From: Phaeospirillum sp.
Lineage (GTDB): Bacteria; Pseudomonadota; Alphaproteobacteria; Rhodospirillales; Magnetospirillaceae
NCBI GenBank assembly: GCA_030651575.1
Contig: JAUSFB010000013.1
Location: 1 to 64,000, forward strand
Direction of reading: 5' to 3'
Length of the DNA stretch: 64,000 bases
Positions 51,915 through 60,019 of the stretch are shown in pieces (the first letter of the stretch is position 1; each line of letters begins with the position of its first letter). The position numbers were made by a program, and so were the translations under genes. The notes under the pieces are model-generated. The model had not been told where the DNA came from. It saw only the letters and a program-made list of their open reading frames with translations, and searched no databases.

Positions 51915-54356
51915 ATGATATCCCCCCAGGCCTTGCGCCGCCCGCTGCGGAGTGCGGTGCTGGTCGTGTTTGCCATCTGGCTGTCGGTCGGCCTGCTGGT
52001 CTGGTGGGATCGGGTGGAGGCGCGGCGGTCGGCCGGTCGGCTGACCGAGTCCATCACCCGCTCCACTGCGCAACGGGTGGACGCGGCCTTGCGCGATGTC
52101 GACCGGATGCTCCTAGATATCGGGGGAAAGGTGACCGATCCGGTCAAGCTGGACGATGCGGCATTGCTGGCGCTCATGCGCAATCGCGGTGCGGTTTTCT
52201 CCGAGGTGTTCGCGGTCTTTGTCGTCGATGCCGACGGTATCGTCCGGCACAGCACCCTTTCCCCGCTACAGGGGAGCGATCTTCATCACCGCAACTATTT
52301 TCAGGCCATCAAGGCAGGCCAGGGGCTGACCCTGACCGAGCCGTTGCTTAATCCGACCCTGGGGCGGATTGGTGTGTTGCTGGCCCGGCCCCTGGTAGGG
52401 CGGCTGGGCAGCTTCGACGGGATCGTGGTGGCGGCGCTCGATCCCGGTTTCTTCCTGGAAATGTTGAGCGGAACCCTGTCGGTCGATGTGGATCGTTCGG
52501 TGATCGCCACCCGCAACGGCGATGTGCTGGCCAAATTGCCCGATCAGGATGGCGGAAGCCTTGCCTCCATCCGTTCCGGGCCATTGTTCACGCGGTATCT
52601 GCCAAGCGCCCGGTCAGGCACGTTCACGGCCGAAAGCGCGTTCGACGGGCGCTCGCGACTGGCCTCCTACATCGCCTCCGACCGGTTTCCGGTGGTGGTG
52701 TCGGTCGGAGTCACGGTCGAGACCGCGCTGCGCCGGTGGAGCGTCAATGCTGCCGCAATCGCCGCGGCGGGGGCGGTCTTCAGCCTGATCGTGCTGCTGA
52801 TCGCGCTTCAGTTGGAGCGGCGCGGAAAGGCTGCGCGGGTGGCGGTCGAGGCGCTGGCCCTCAGCGAGGGGCGCTATCGGCGGTTGATCGAGGACCAGAC
52901 CGACCTAATTCATCATTATTTGCCCGACACGACCCTGATCTTTTGCAATCGGGCTTATGCCGAGTTCTATGGCGCGACGCCCGAGGCGCTGAACGGTCGG
53001 AAATGGCTGGACTTCATACCGGCCGCTGAACATGAGGAGGTTCTGGGCATCCTGCGCGGGATTCGTCCCTCCGCCCCCAGCCGCGAGGACCGGCGGCGGG
53101 TCGTGCGCCCCGGCCAGCCCGACCGGTGGATCGAGTGGCGCACTACCGGGCAGTTCGACGCTTATGGGGTGTCTTGCGGCTTTCACACCATCGGTCGCGA
53201 CGTCACCGACGCCACCTTGGCGCAGCAGGCCATCGCCGAGCGCGAGGAACTGTATCGGCAGATCTTTCACTGCAATATGACGGTAAAACTTCTGATCGAT
53301 CCCTCGGACGGCCGGATCGTCGACGCCAATCAGTCGGCGGCGCAGTTCTACGGCTATCCGGTGGATGTGCTGACAACCATGCGCATCACCAGCATCAACA
53401 CCCTGCCGGCCGCGGAGGTGAAGGCGGAGATGGAGGCGGTGGAGCGGGGGGAGCGCCTGTTCCTGCGGTTCAAGCATCGCATAGCTTCGGGGGCGCTCCG
53501 CGATGTGGAGGTCTATTCCTCGCCCCTGCACGGAGGGGGGCGATCCTATCTCAGCAGCATCGTGGTCGATGTCACCGAACGCAATCGCTTCGAGGCGGAA
53601 CTGGCGACCAAATCGGCGGAGTTGGAACGCTCGAACGCCGATCTGGAGCAGTTCGCCTATGTGGCCTCCCACGATTTGCGCCAGCCGCTGCGCATGGTTT
53701 CAAGCTATATCACCTTGTTGGCGCGCAGTCTGGCCGGCAGGCTCAGTCCCGACGAGGCCGAATTCATGGGCTATGCCGTCCACGGCGTGAAGCACATGGA
53801 CGCCCTGATTCTGGGATTGCTGGAATATTCGCGGGTCGGCCGGGGGGATGAGGCCAGCGAGGCCGTCGATCTGAACGACGCCGTCGATAGCGCCGCCGCC
53901 TCGCTGGGGCTCGACGGGCCGGATTCCAGGGCGACGCTGGCCGTCGACCGCCCCTTGCCGACCGTCACGGGGGTGCGGGGCGAGTTGGTGCGGTTGTTCC
54001 AGAACCTGATCGGCAACGCCTTGAAATATCGCGACCCCGTCCGGCCGCCGCGGATTGAAATCGGCAGTCGGAAGGACGATGGCGAATGGGTGGTCTGGGT
54101 TCAGGACAACGGGATCGGCATCGCGCCCGAATATTCCGAGCGGATCTTCAAGATTTTTCAGCGCCTGCATGCTGAAAGCAAGATCGAGGGGACCGGGATC
54201 GGCTTGTCCATCTGCCGCAAGATCGCCCACAGCCATGGCGGCAGGATCTGGGTTGAATCCGAGCCCGGCCAGGGCAGCAGGTTCCTTGTCGCCTTTCCGG
54301 CAGTTGACGGGGGCGTCGCTTTGCGCGAGTCTGTTGCCGCTTCTCAAAGGAGTTAG
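51915..54356 (+). CDS. Membrane sensor histidine kinase with two PAS domains
   Basis: About 813 residues. TM1 (about 12-31) and TM2 (about 275-300) flank a periplasmic sensor with Cache-like features (VFAVFVVDADGIVRHSTLSP, HHRNYFQAI). Two PAS domains follow (about 318-432 and 438-552), then HisKA with ASHDLRQPLR (His near 586) and a HATPase with NLIGNALKY, DNGIGI and GTGIGLSI. Start is uncertain: ATG at 51915 or GTG at 51870, which would overlap bfr2. No cognate regulator is adjacent; a 68-residue ORF follows at 3 nt. Confidence 0.9.
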   Translation: MISPQALRRPLRSAVLVVFAIWLSVGLLVWWDRVEARRSAGRLTESITRSTAQRVDAALRDVDRMLLDIGGKVTDPVKLDDAALLALMRNRGAVFSEVFAVFVVDADGIVRHSTLSPLQGSDLHHRNYFQAIKAGQGLTLTEPLLNPTLGRIGVLLARPLVGRLGSFDGIVVAALDPGFFLEMLSGTLSVDVDRSVIATRNGDVLAKLPDQDGGSLASIRSGPLFTRYLPSARSGTFTAESAFDGRSRLASYIASDRFPVVVSVGVTVETALRRWSVNAAAIAAAGAVFSLIVLLIALQLERRGKAARVAVEALALSEGRYRRLIEDQTDLIHHYLPDTTLIFCNRAYAEFYGATPEALNGRKWLDFIPAAEHEEVLGILRGIRPSAPSREDRRRVVRPGQPDRWIEWRTTGQFDAYGVSCGFHTIGRDVTDATLAQQAIAEREELYRQIFHCNMTVKLLIDPSDGRIVDANQSAAQFYGYPVDVLTTMRITSINTLPAAEVKAEMEAVERGERLFLRFKHRIASGALRDVEVYSSPLHGGGRSYLSSIVVDVTERNRFEAELATKSAELERSNADLEQFAYVASHDLRQPLRMVSSYITLLARSLAGRLSPDEAEFMGYAVHGVKHMDALILGLLEYSRVGRGDEASEAVDLNDAVDSAAASLGLDGPDSRATLAVDRPLPTVTGVRGELVRLFQNLIGNALKYRDPVRPPRIEIGSRKDDGEWVVWVQDNGIGIAPEYSERIFKIFQRLHAESKIEGTGIGLSICRKIAHSHGGRIWVESEPGQGSRFLVAFPAVDGGVALRESVAASQRS

Positions 54357-54359
54357 GCC

Positions 54360-54566
54360 ATGAAGGTCGCGGCGATTTCATTCAACGACAACCACAGCAT
54401 CAGCATGGATGTCGAGGGAGTGACCTATGTCGGCACTGCCGCGCCCATTGAATTGGACGACGGAACCTGGTTCGTCGAATTGTTGGTCCGCACCGACAGC
54501 GGCACCATCGCCCTGCAACTGGTGGCGGATTCGCCCGAGAAGCTGGTCATCGGCAGCTATGTTTAG
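54360..54566 (+). CDS. Small hypothetical protein after the histidine kinase
   Basis: A 68-residue protein starting 3 nt after the kinase stop with AAGGAG upstream. It is predicted to be beta-rich (VEGVTYVGTAAPIELDDGTW, IALQLVADSP). I do not recognise the family. Close spacing suggests co-expression with the kinase. Confidence 0.7.
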   Translation: MKVAAISFNDNHSISMDVEGVTYVGTAAPIELDDGTWFVELLVRTDSGTIALQLVADSPEKLVIGSYV

Positions 54567-54599
54567 GTTGCACGCGCCCGGCGACCGAACACCCCGACC

Positions 54600-54664
54600 G
54601 CAGGGAGTTGCGGGCAAAGCCCGGCGCATGCCGCGTAGCCAAGCGAACGGAGTTCGCGCCCGGC
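54600..54664. repeat. Short palindromic repeat region, copy B
   Basis: The 19-mer at 54639-54657 (CCAAGCGAACGGAGTTCGC) is the exact reverse complement of copy A at 31141-31159 and contains the hairpin GCGAAC-GGA-GTTCGC. The adjacent GCGGGCAAAGCCCGGC is a second small hairpin. The region lies between two convergent genes, a usual site for REP-like elements. Confidence 0.6.
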
Positions 54665-54681
54665 GGCTGAGGGGCTAAACC

Positions 54682-55092
54682 TCAGGGAATCGCGTAGGTG
54701 GCGGTGACGTGAGCCACCAGTTCGTCGGTGCCGGCGGCGATCATCTCCACCGCTCCCATGGCCAGCCGTCGGCCGAGCTTCAGCAGGCTGGCCTCGGCGA
54801 TGATGTCGCAGCGTTCGGCCTTGCGCAGGAAGCTGATGTTGAGGTTGCTGGTCACCGCCATCTCGACCTTGCCGATGGCCGATAGCACCGCCGCGTACAG
54901 CGCCACATCGGCCAGGGTCATCAGGGCCGGGCCGCAGACGACGTCCACCGGGCGGGTAAGGTGGGGGCCGAACGGCATGATCAGCCGGGCGGTGCCCTTG
55001 CCGATGGTCTCTGCCCGGATACCCAGCGCCACCCCCATGGGCAGCTTTTCGGTGAGAAGGGCGTTGAAGGCTTCGGCGGTTATGGCGGGCAT
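54682..55092 (-). CDS. PaaI-family thioesterase
   Basis: A 136-residue hot-dog fold protein. The PaaI-type block around VDVVCGPALMTLADVALYA (Asp in LADVA) and NISFLRKAERCDIIAEA is present. Such enzymes hydrolyse acyl-CoA thioesters; the substrate is unknown. It is transcribed away from the enoyl-CoA hydratase gene 72 nt further on, with a shared promoter region. Confidence 0.88.
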   Translation of the reverse strand: MPAITAEAFNALLTEKLPMGVALGIRAETIGKGTARLIMPFGPHLTRPVDVVCGPALMTLADVALYAAVLSAIGKVEMAVTSNLNISFLRKAERCDIIAEASLLKLGRRLAMGAVEMIAAGTDELVAHVTATYAIP

Positions 55093-55164
55093 GGGGCCTC
55101 CGGGATTATAACTGGTCCGACCAGTTTCGCCGTGAAGACCTCAGACTTCAAGGGAGCTTCTTTC

Positions 55165-55944
55165 ATGTTCGCGCCAATTCTTTTGCACCATGTCGAAGAC
55201 GGCGTCGCCACCCTGACCCTGAACCGGCCCGAGGCGCGCAACGCCTTGTCGGTGGCGCTGATGACCGAGTTGGAGCGGGCGTTGACAGCGATCTCGACCG
55301 ACCGGTCTGTCAAGGTGGTGGTGCTGGCCGCCAGCGGCCCGGTCTTTTGTTCCGGACATGACCTGAAGGAGATGCGCGGCCTCGACGGGCGCGACGCGGT
55401 GGCCTCGGTCTTCACCCTGTGCTCGCGGGTGATGACGGGCATCGTGCGGCTGCCCCAGCCGGTGATCGCCCGGGTTCACGGCATGGCGACTGCCGCCGGC
55501 TGTCAGTTGGTGGCCAGTTGCGATCTGGCCTATGCCTCGGTCGAGGCCCGCTTCGCCACGCCGGGGGTCAATATCGGCCTGTTCTGCTCGACCCCCATGG
55601 TGGCGCTGTCGCGGGCCGTCGGGCGCAAGCAGGCCATGGAGATGCTGCTGTCGGGGCAGCCTATCGACGCCGCCACGGCCGAAGGTTGGGGCCTGATCAA
55701 CCGCGCGGTGGCGCCCGAGCGGTTGGAGGCCGAGGTGGCGGCCATGGCGGCCCTGATCGCGGCCAAGTCGTCCTATACCGTCAAGGTCGGCAAGCAGGCG
55801 TTCTATCGTCAGCTCGAACTGGGCCTGGACGACGCCTATGCCCATGCCGCCGAGGTGATGACCACCAATATGCTGGCCCGCGACGCCGCCGAGGGCATCG
55901 ACGCCTTCCTGGCCAAGCGCCCACCCCGCTGGCAGGGGTGTTAG
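55165..55944 (+). CDS. Enoyl-CoA hydratase/isomerase family protein
   Basis: A 259-residue crotonase-fold enzyme. The oxyanion-hole segments VFCSGHDLKEM and HGMATAAGCQLVASCDLAYA are clear. The catalytic Glu positions of classic hydratases are replaced (AGCQ and GVNIGLF), so the exact reaction is uncertain; ECHDC3-type proteins share this pattern. AGGGAGC precedes the ATG at 55165. Its end overlaps the convergent phosphoesterase gene by 4 bp. Confidence 0.9.
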   Translation: MFAPILLHHVEDGVATLTLNRPEARNALSVALMTELERALTAISTDRSVKVVVLAASGPVFCSGHDLKEMRGLDGRDAVASVFTLCSRVMTGIVRLPQPVIARVHGMATAAGCQLVASCDLAYASVEARFATPGVNIGLFCSTPMVALSRAVGRKQAMEMLLSGQPIDAATAEGWGLINRAVAPERLEAEVAAMAALIAAKSSYTVKVGKQAFYRQLELGLDDAYAHAAEVMTTNMLARDAAEGIDAFLAKRPPRWQGC

Positions 55945-56714
55945 AGTTCGACCATCAGCGGGGTGAAGCCGATGTTGTCCGGCGAGCCGCGTTGACGGCT
56001 GAGGATACGGCAGCGGCCAAGCCGATAGTCGCAGTCGGCGTGGCTGTGGCCGTGAATCCACAGGTCTGGACCAGCACTTTCCATCAGCGATTCCAGCGGT
56101 GAGACCGACGCCGCCTGAGGGACATGGCCGTGACGGCGGCGCGGCAGGCTGAGTTCGGACGGCAGGTGGTGCGTCACCACCACGGTGGGGCCGTCATGGG
56201 GGCGCGCCAGTTCGGCGGCGATGAAGGCGGACGAAGCCCGGTTGGCGGCGACCACGTCGGCGGGGGTGAGGACGCCGCCCCGGGCGGAGCGGCCGTTGCG
56301 GTAGTCGGGCATGCTGTCGCCGGCCTTGGTCATGGTGGCCTCGGCATCGCCATCCAGGGAGAAGTCGGTCCACAAGGTGGCTCCCACCACCCGCAGGCGG
56401 GCTCCCGCCAGCTCCAGCGTCACCGCTTCGTTGTGCAAAAAGATCAGGCCTGGCACCAGGACGGCCTCGCGGCGCAGCTCGGCCAGGGGATCGACGCCCT
56501 CGGGGTGGTGCCAGTATTCGCGGTTGCCGGCCACATAGATCATCGGCCGCCCGGCCAGGGTGCGGCCGATCCAGCGGACGCCCTCCAGGCCCCAGCCCAC
56601 ATCGCCGGCCAGGATGATCAGGTCGCAATCCAGGGCGGGCGGCTGGTAGTCTCCCTTTTCCACATGCAGATCGCTCAACACCGCCAGTCTGATCATGGTC
56701 TTGTCGCTCTCCAA
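55941..56714 (-). CDS. Calcineurin-like metallophosphoesterase
   Basis: A 257-residue protein with the complete set of metal-binding motifs: SDLHVEKGDY, LAGDVGWG, AGNREYW, VTHHLPSE and IHGHSHAD. The dinuclear metal site should therefore be active. The substrate is unknown. The start could also be the Met at 56696 (MIRLAVLSDLH). It lies 60 nt downstream of the phosphoribulokinase-like gene. Confidence 0.92.
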   Translation of the reverse strand: MESDKTMIRLAVLSDLHVEKGDYQPPALDCDLIILAGDVGWGLEGVRWIGRTLAGRPMIYVAGNREYWHHPEGVDPLAELRREAVLVPGLIFLHNEAVTLELAGARLRVVGATLWTDFSLDGDAEATMTKAGDSMPDYRNGRSARGGVLTPADVVAANRASSAFIAAELARPHDGPTVVVTHHLPSELSLPRRRHGHVPQAASVSPLESLMESAGPDLWIHGHSHADCDYRLGRCRILSRQRGSPDNIGFTPLMVEL

Positions 56715-56774
56715 GAGATCGGCGGAACCATAGCCAGGGTCATTGCTTCAGACAATCCTTATATAGAATGGGCT

Positions 56775-57674
56775 TCATGCCGCGTCGGCGGCCAGCCGCT
56801 TGCGGTCCATCAACTGGTGGATGATGGGGGTGAAGACCAGCTCCATGGCCAGATTGGTCTTGCCGCCGGGCAGGACGATGGTGTTGCGCCGGCTCATCCA
56901 CGAGCCCTCGATCCGCGACAGCAATTGGGGAAAGTTGACCACGAAATCCTCGGGCTTGCGAAAGCGCACCACGGTGACGCTTTCGTCGATGCTGGGCAGA
57001 TCGCGGGCGATGAGCGGGGCGGAGGTATCGACCACCGGCACCTGCTGGAAGTTGACGTCGCTGTGCTTGAACTGGGGCACCACGGTGCGGACATAGTCGT
57101 TCATGCGGCGCAGCACGGTTTCAACCACCGCCTCGGGGGAGTAGCCCCGCTCGTTGGTGTCCTTGTGGACCTTGCGCATCCATTCCAGATTGATTACCGG
57201 CACCATCCCGATCTTGAGATCGACCAGTTTGCCGAGGTCAAAGCCGTCGCCGCGCACCACGCCGTGCAGGCCTTTGTAGACCAGCAGGTCTGTGTCGGCG
57301 GGCAGATCCTCCCACGGGGTGAATTCGCCCGGCCTCAACCCGGAATTCCCGTGCTGGGCGACATCGGTCGCCGAGTGCAGATAGTGCCGGCGTCGGCCGG
57401 CGCCGGTGGCGCCATAGCTGCGATACAGCGTCTCCTGCTCCTCGAACAGATTGGCTTCGGCCCCGAAATGGCTGAAGCGGTCATCGCCGGCGGCCAGCCG
57501 CTCGGCCGTGATCCGGCGCATTTCGGCGCGGGTGTGGCGGTGAAAGCTTTCGCCTTTGACATAGGCGGCGGTCAGCCGCTCGCGCCGGAAAATCGCGTCG
57601 AAGACTTGGCGGACGATGTCGCGGCCGGCTCCGGACGAACCGGTCACCGCAATGATGGGGTGTCGCGTGGACAT
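56775..57674 (-). CDS. Phosphoribulokinase homologue with altered P-loop
   Basis: A 299-residue member of the bacterial phosphoribulokinase family: FHRHTRAEMRR, FSHFGAEANLFEEQE, LLVYKGLHGVV and IVLPGGKTNLAMELVFTPII are typical. The enzyme makes ribulose-1,5-bisphosphate in the Calvin cycle. The nucleotide loop reads TGSSGAGRDIVR (residues 11-22), where active family members have Thr residues after GAG, so ATP or Mg binding may be changed. No RuBisCO gene is in the window. Start at 57674 gives MSTRHPIIAV. Confidence 0.88.
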   Translation of the reverse strand: MSTRHPIIAVTGSSGAGRDIVRQVFDAIFRRERLTAAYVKGESFHRHTRAEMRRITAERLAAGDDRFSHFGAEANLFEEQETLYRSYGATGAGRRRHYLHSATDVAQHGNSGLRPGEFTPWEDLPADTDLLVYKGLHGVVRGDGFDLGKLVDLKIGMVPVINLEWMRKVHKDTNERGYSPEAVVETVLRRMNDYVRTVVPQFKHSDVNFQQVPVVDTSAPLIARDLPSIDESVTVVRFRKPEDFVVNFPQLLSRIEGSWMSRRNTIVLPGGKTNLAMELVFTPIIHQLMDRKRLAADAA

Positions 57675-57805
57675 GGGCTGTCTCCCTCGGGGATGTTGCT
57701 CTCCCTCTGGCATAACCATAATACAATTGGCGGAATTGGCGCTTCACCCGCCAGAGGGTGGGGGGAGCCCCCCAGCCGGGGTGGGACGGGGCCGCGCTCC
57801 AATGT

Positions 57806-57840
57806 AAAAACGCCCGGCGGGACCCCCGCCGGGCGTTTTC
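57806..57840 (-). terminator. Terminator after the CBS-domain gene
   Basis: CGCCCGGCGG / CCGCCGGGCG with a short loop is followed on the minus strand by five T. It lies 22 nt after the CBS gene stop. The symmetrical flanks (AAAA/TTTT) allow function in both directions. Confidence 0.88.
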
Positions 57841-57861
57841 AGGACGTCGGTGGCGTGGTTC

Positions 57862-58293
57862 CTATCCCACCGCGACGGCGAAATCGCGCAGGGCCGCCAC
57901 TTCCTTTTGTTTTTCCGACAGCCGGTATTTGACGATGTCGGTGATGCTGAGCATGCCGACCAGCGCGCCGAGACTGACCACCGGCAGGTGACGGATGCGT
58001 CGGCCGTTCATGGTCTCGACCGCCTTGGCGACGCTGTCGTCGGGCGAGCAGGTCTGGACCGGGCTGGACATGAAGTTTCGCACTTGCATGATCAGCGCCG
58101 CCGCCTTGTGATCGGTGATGGCCCGAATGATGTCGCGTTCGGACAAAATTCCGACGACTTCGCCCCGGTGACGGACCAGCACGACGCCGATGCGGTGTTC
58201 GGCCAGCACATTGGCCGCGTCGGCCACGGACTGGTGGGGATGAACGGAGTAAACGTCATCACCCTTTATATGGAGGATATCGCCAACGTTCAT
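57862..58293 (-). CDS. Tandem CBS-domain protein
   Basis: A 143-residue protein consisting of two CBS domains (about 8-62 and 73-128). The first ends in VVGILSERDIIRAI and the second in VGMLSITDIVKYRL, the usual CBS closing motifs. Stand-alone CBS pairs bind adenine nucleotides and regulate partner proteins; the partner here is unknown. Ends in a strong terminator. Confidence 0.93.
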   Translation of the reverse strand: MNVGDILHIKGDDVYSVHPHQSVADAANVLAEHRIGVVLVRHRGEVVGILSERDIIRAITDHKAAALIMQVRNFMSSPVQTCSPDDSVAKAVETMNGRRIRHLPVVSLGALVGMLSITDIVKYRLSEKQKEVAALRDFAVAVG

Positions 58294-58434
58294 TGCTTGT
58301 CTCCCTGTTACGGATTCTGTGTCCGTTCAAGTACAAGTAAACTACAGTTGGATAAGTTGATGGAAGAGTATTTTCACTGTGCAGTGCGGTTGGCGGCAAA
58401 GTATTTTATAGACGCCTTCTAAAGTCACTCCGTC

Positions 58435-58477
58435 CGGGTAGTTCTCTCCCAGATCAGGGCTGGGAGGCTCCTACCCG
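58435..58477 (-). terminator. Long imperfect hairpin after hdrB
   Basis: CGGGTAG...CTACCCG forms the outer stem and CTCCCAG...CTGGGAG the inner stem, separated by a 4 x 4 internal loop (TTCT/GCTC). It begins 18 nt after the hdrB stop. There is no T run, so terminator function is uncertain; it may stabilise the mRNA end. Confidence 0.45.
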
Positions 58478-58494
58478 AACGAAGCAGCCCGGGG

Positions 58495-59394
58495 TTACTT
58501 CGCCCGCGACAGCAGGGAAACCGGTGGGATCAGGTGCTGGTGCAAGGCGGCGTCGGTCTTGGCCTCCAGCCCGAACGCCACCGCCATCAGCTGGCTGTAG
58601 AACAGCACTGGAAAGTTGAAGTCGGTGCCGAACTTCTTGTTGATCTCGGGCTGGTACATTTCCAGATTGGTCTGGCACAGCGGGCAGGGGGTGACCACCG
58701 CCTCGGCCCCGGAGGTTTTGACCTCGTCCAGGATGTCTTTCATCAGGTGCAGGGTCTTGTCGGGGCTCATGACGCTGACCGAGCCGCCGCAGCACTTGGT
58801 CTTGCCCTTGAATGGCACCGCTTCGGCGCCGCAGGCGGTGACGAAGTCATCGAGGAAACTGGGATCGTCATAGGTCTCCCACATGCCGCCCCGGTCGGTC
58901 TTGGCGAAGGGCCGCACGGTCTGGCAGCCGACCCAGCCGGCGATCTTCATGCCGGTCAGCGGGTTGGTGACCTGATCCTTGACCTTGTCCATGCCGATGT
59001 CGTTGACGATGACCTCGCAGGCGTGGCGGACATGCAGGCCGCCGTCATAGGACTTGCCGGCCTCGGCCAGGGCCTCGTTGACCTGGGCCTTGACGGTGGG
59101 GTTCTCGCGGATCTTTTCGTTGGTGTAGTGGCTATTGAGGTAGCAGGCGGCGCAAGGCGTGACGAAGTCCTCGTCGCCCGCCGCCTGGGCGTTGGCGAGA
59201 TTGCGGCCCGACAGCGCCGCCTGTCCCAGATGGCCGCCCTCGATATGGCCGACCGAAGCGCCGCAGCAGTTCCAGTCCTCCACGTCGCGAAGTTGAACCC
59301 CCAGCTTGCCCATGACGGCGCGCAAGCTGGTGTCGAGGTGAACCGCCGAGGCCTGCGACGAACAGCCGGGATAATAGGACATGGTCTTGGTCAT
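58495..59394 (-). CDS. hdrB: HdrB-like iron-sulfur protein of the Qmo/Hdr complex
   Basis: A 299-residue protein with two CCG domains: one with YYPGCSS, WNCCGASVGH and CAACY, the other with VGCQTVRP, TKCCGGSVSV and CPLCQTN. CCG domains in HdrB hold non-cubane Fe-S clusters for thiol/disulfide or electron transfer. It is the last gene of the sat-qmoA-qmoB-hdrC-hdrB operon. The start at 59394 gives the family N-terminus MSYYPGC after MTKT. Likely passes electrons between the APS reductase system and the respiratory chain. Confidence 0.93.
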   Translation of the reverse strand: MTKTMSYYPGCSSQASAVHLDTSLRAVMGKLGVQLRDVEDWNCCGASVGHIEGGHLGQAALSGRNLANAQAAGDEDFVTPCAACYLNSHYTNEKIRENPTVKAQVNEALAEAGKSYDGGLHVRHACEVIVNDIGMDKVKDQVTNPLTGMKIAGWVGCQTVRPFAKTDRGGMWETYDDPSFLDDFVTACGAEAVPFKGKTKCCGGSVSVMSPDKTLHLMKDILDEVKTSGAEAVVTPCPLCQTNLEMYQPEINKKFGTDFNFPVLFYSQLMAVAFGLEAKTDAALHQHLIPPVSLLSRAK

Positions 59395-59399
59395 GGCTC

Positions 59400-60017
59400 T
59401 TACCCCTGCTTTCCGTGGTCGCGCGCCTCGATCTCGGCCGCCTTGGCCAGGATCTTGTGCAGTTCGCCGGTGTTGGAACATTTGTGCGGCATACCCAGAT
59501 GCATGCGCTTGGTCTTGATCATGCCCATGGCGATGGGCAGGTTAGCCATGCCGCGCTTGTAGCCCTCGCCGATGCCAAAGCTGAAATAGTACTTGCCGGT
59601 GACCAGACGCTCGTCGGTGCGGCCGTATTTGGCGGCTGACCACCAGAACGCCTTGGCGAAGCGGGCGTTGTCGCTGTTCCTGGCCTCGGCATAGCCCTCG
59701 CGCACCGCCACGGTGGCAAGGTCGTGCAGGATATAGGCGACCGGCACCTTGCGCGGGCAGCGCACCACGCAGTTATAGCAAGACACGCAGTTCCACAGGG
59801 TGTTGGAGGTGAGAACCGCTTCCTTCATGCCGGCGCGGATCATCATGAACAGCTTGCGCGGCCCATGATCCATCTGGGTGCCGATGGGGCACGAGCCCGA
59901 ACAGGTGCCGCACTGCATGCACAGCGCCATGCGGTCGCCGCCGTCGATATTGTCGTAGACCCAGCGGGCGAAGGACAGGTCGTATTTTTTGGTGGGCGTG
60001 GGTGACGGGGCATTCAT
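59400..60017 (-). CDS. hdrC: HdrC-like ferredoxin subunit of the Qmo/Hdr complex
   Basis: A 205-residue protein with two [4Fe-4S] motifs, CMQCGTCSGSCP (about residues 33-44) and CVSCYNCVVRCP. No transmembrane segments are seen, unlike QmoC, which carries a membrane haem domain. It lies 5 nt upstream of hdrB and 2 nt downstream of qmoB, so it replaces QmoC functionally together with HdrB. Confidence 0.93.
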   Translation of the reverse strand: MNAPSPTPTKKYDLSFARWVYDNIDGGDRMALCMQCGTCSGSCPIGTQMDHGPRKLFMMIRAGMKEAVLTSNTLWNCVSCYNCVVRCPRKVPVAYILHDLATVAVREGYAEARNSDNARFAKAFWWSAAKYGRTDERLVTGKYYFSFGIGEGYKRGMANLPIAMGMIKTKRMHLGMPHKCSNTGELHKILAKAAEIEARDHGKQG

Positions 60018-60019
60018 GC

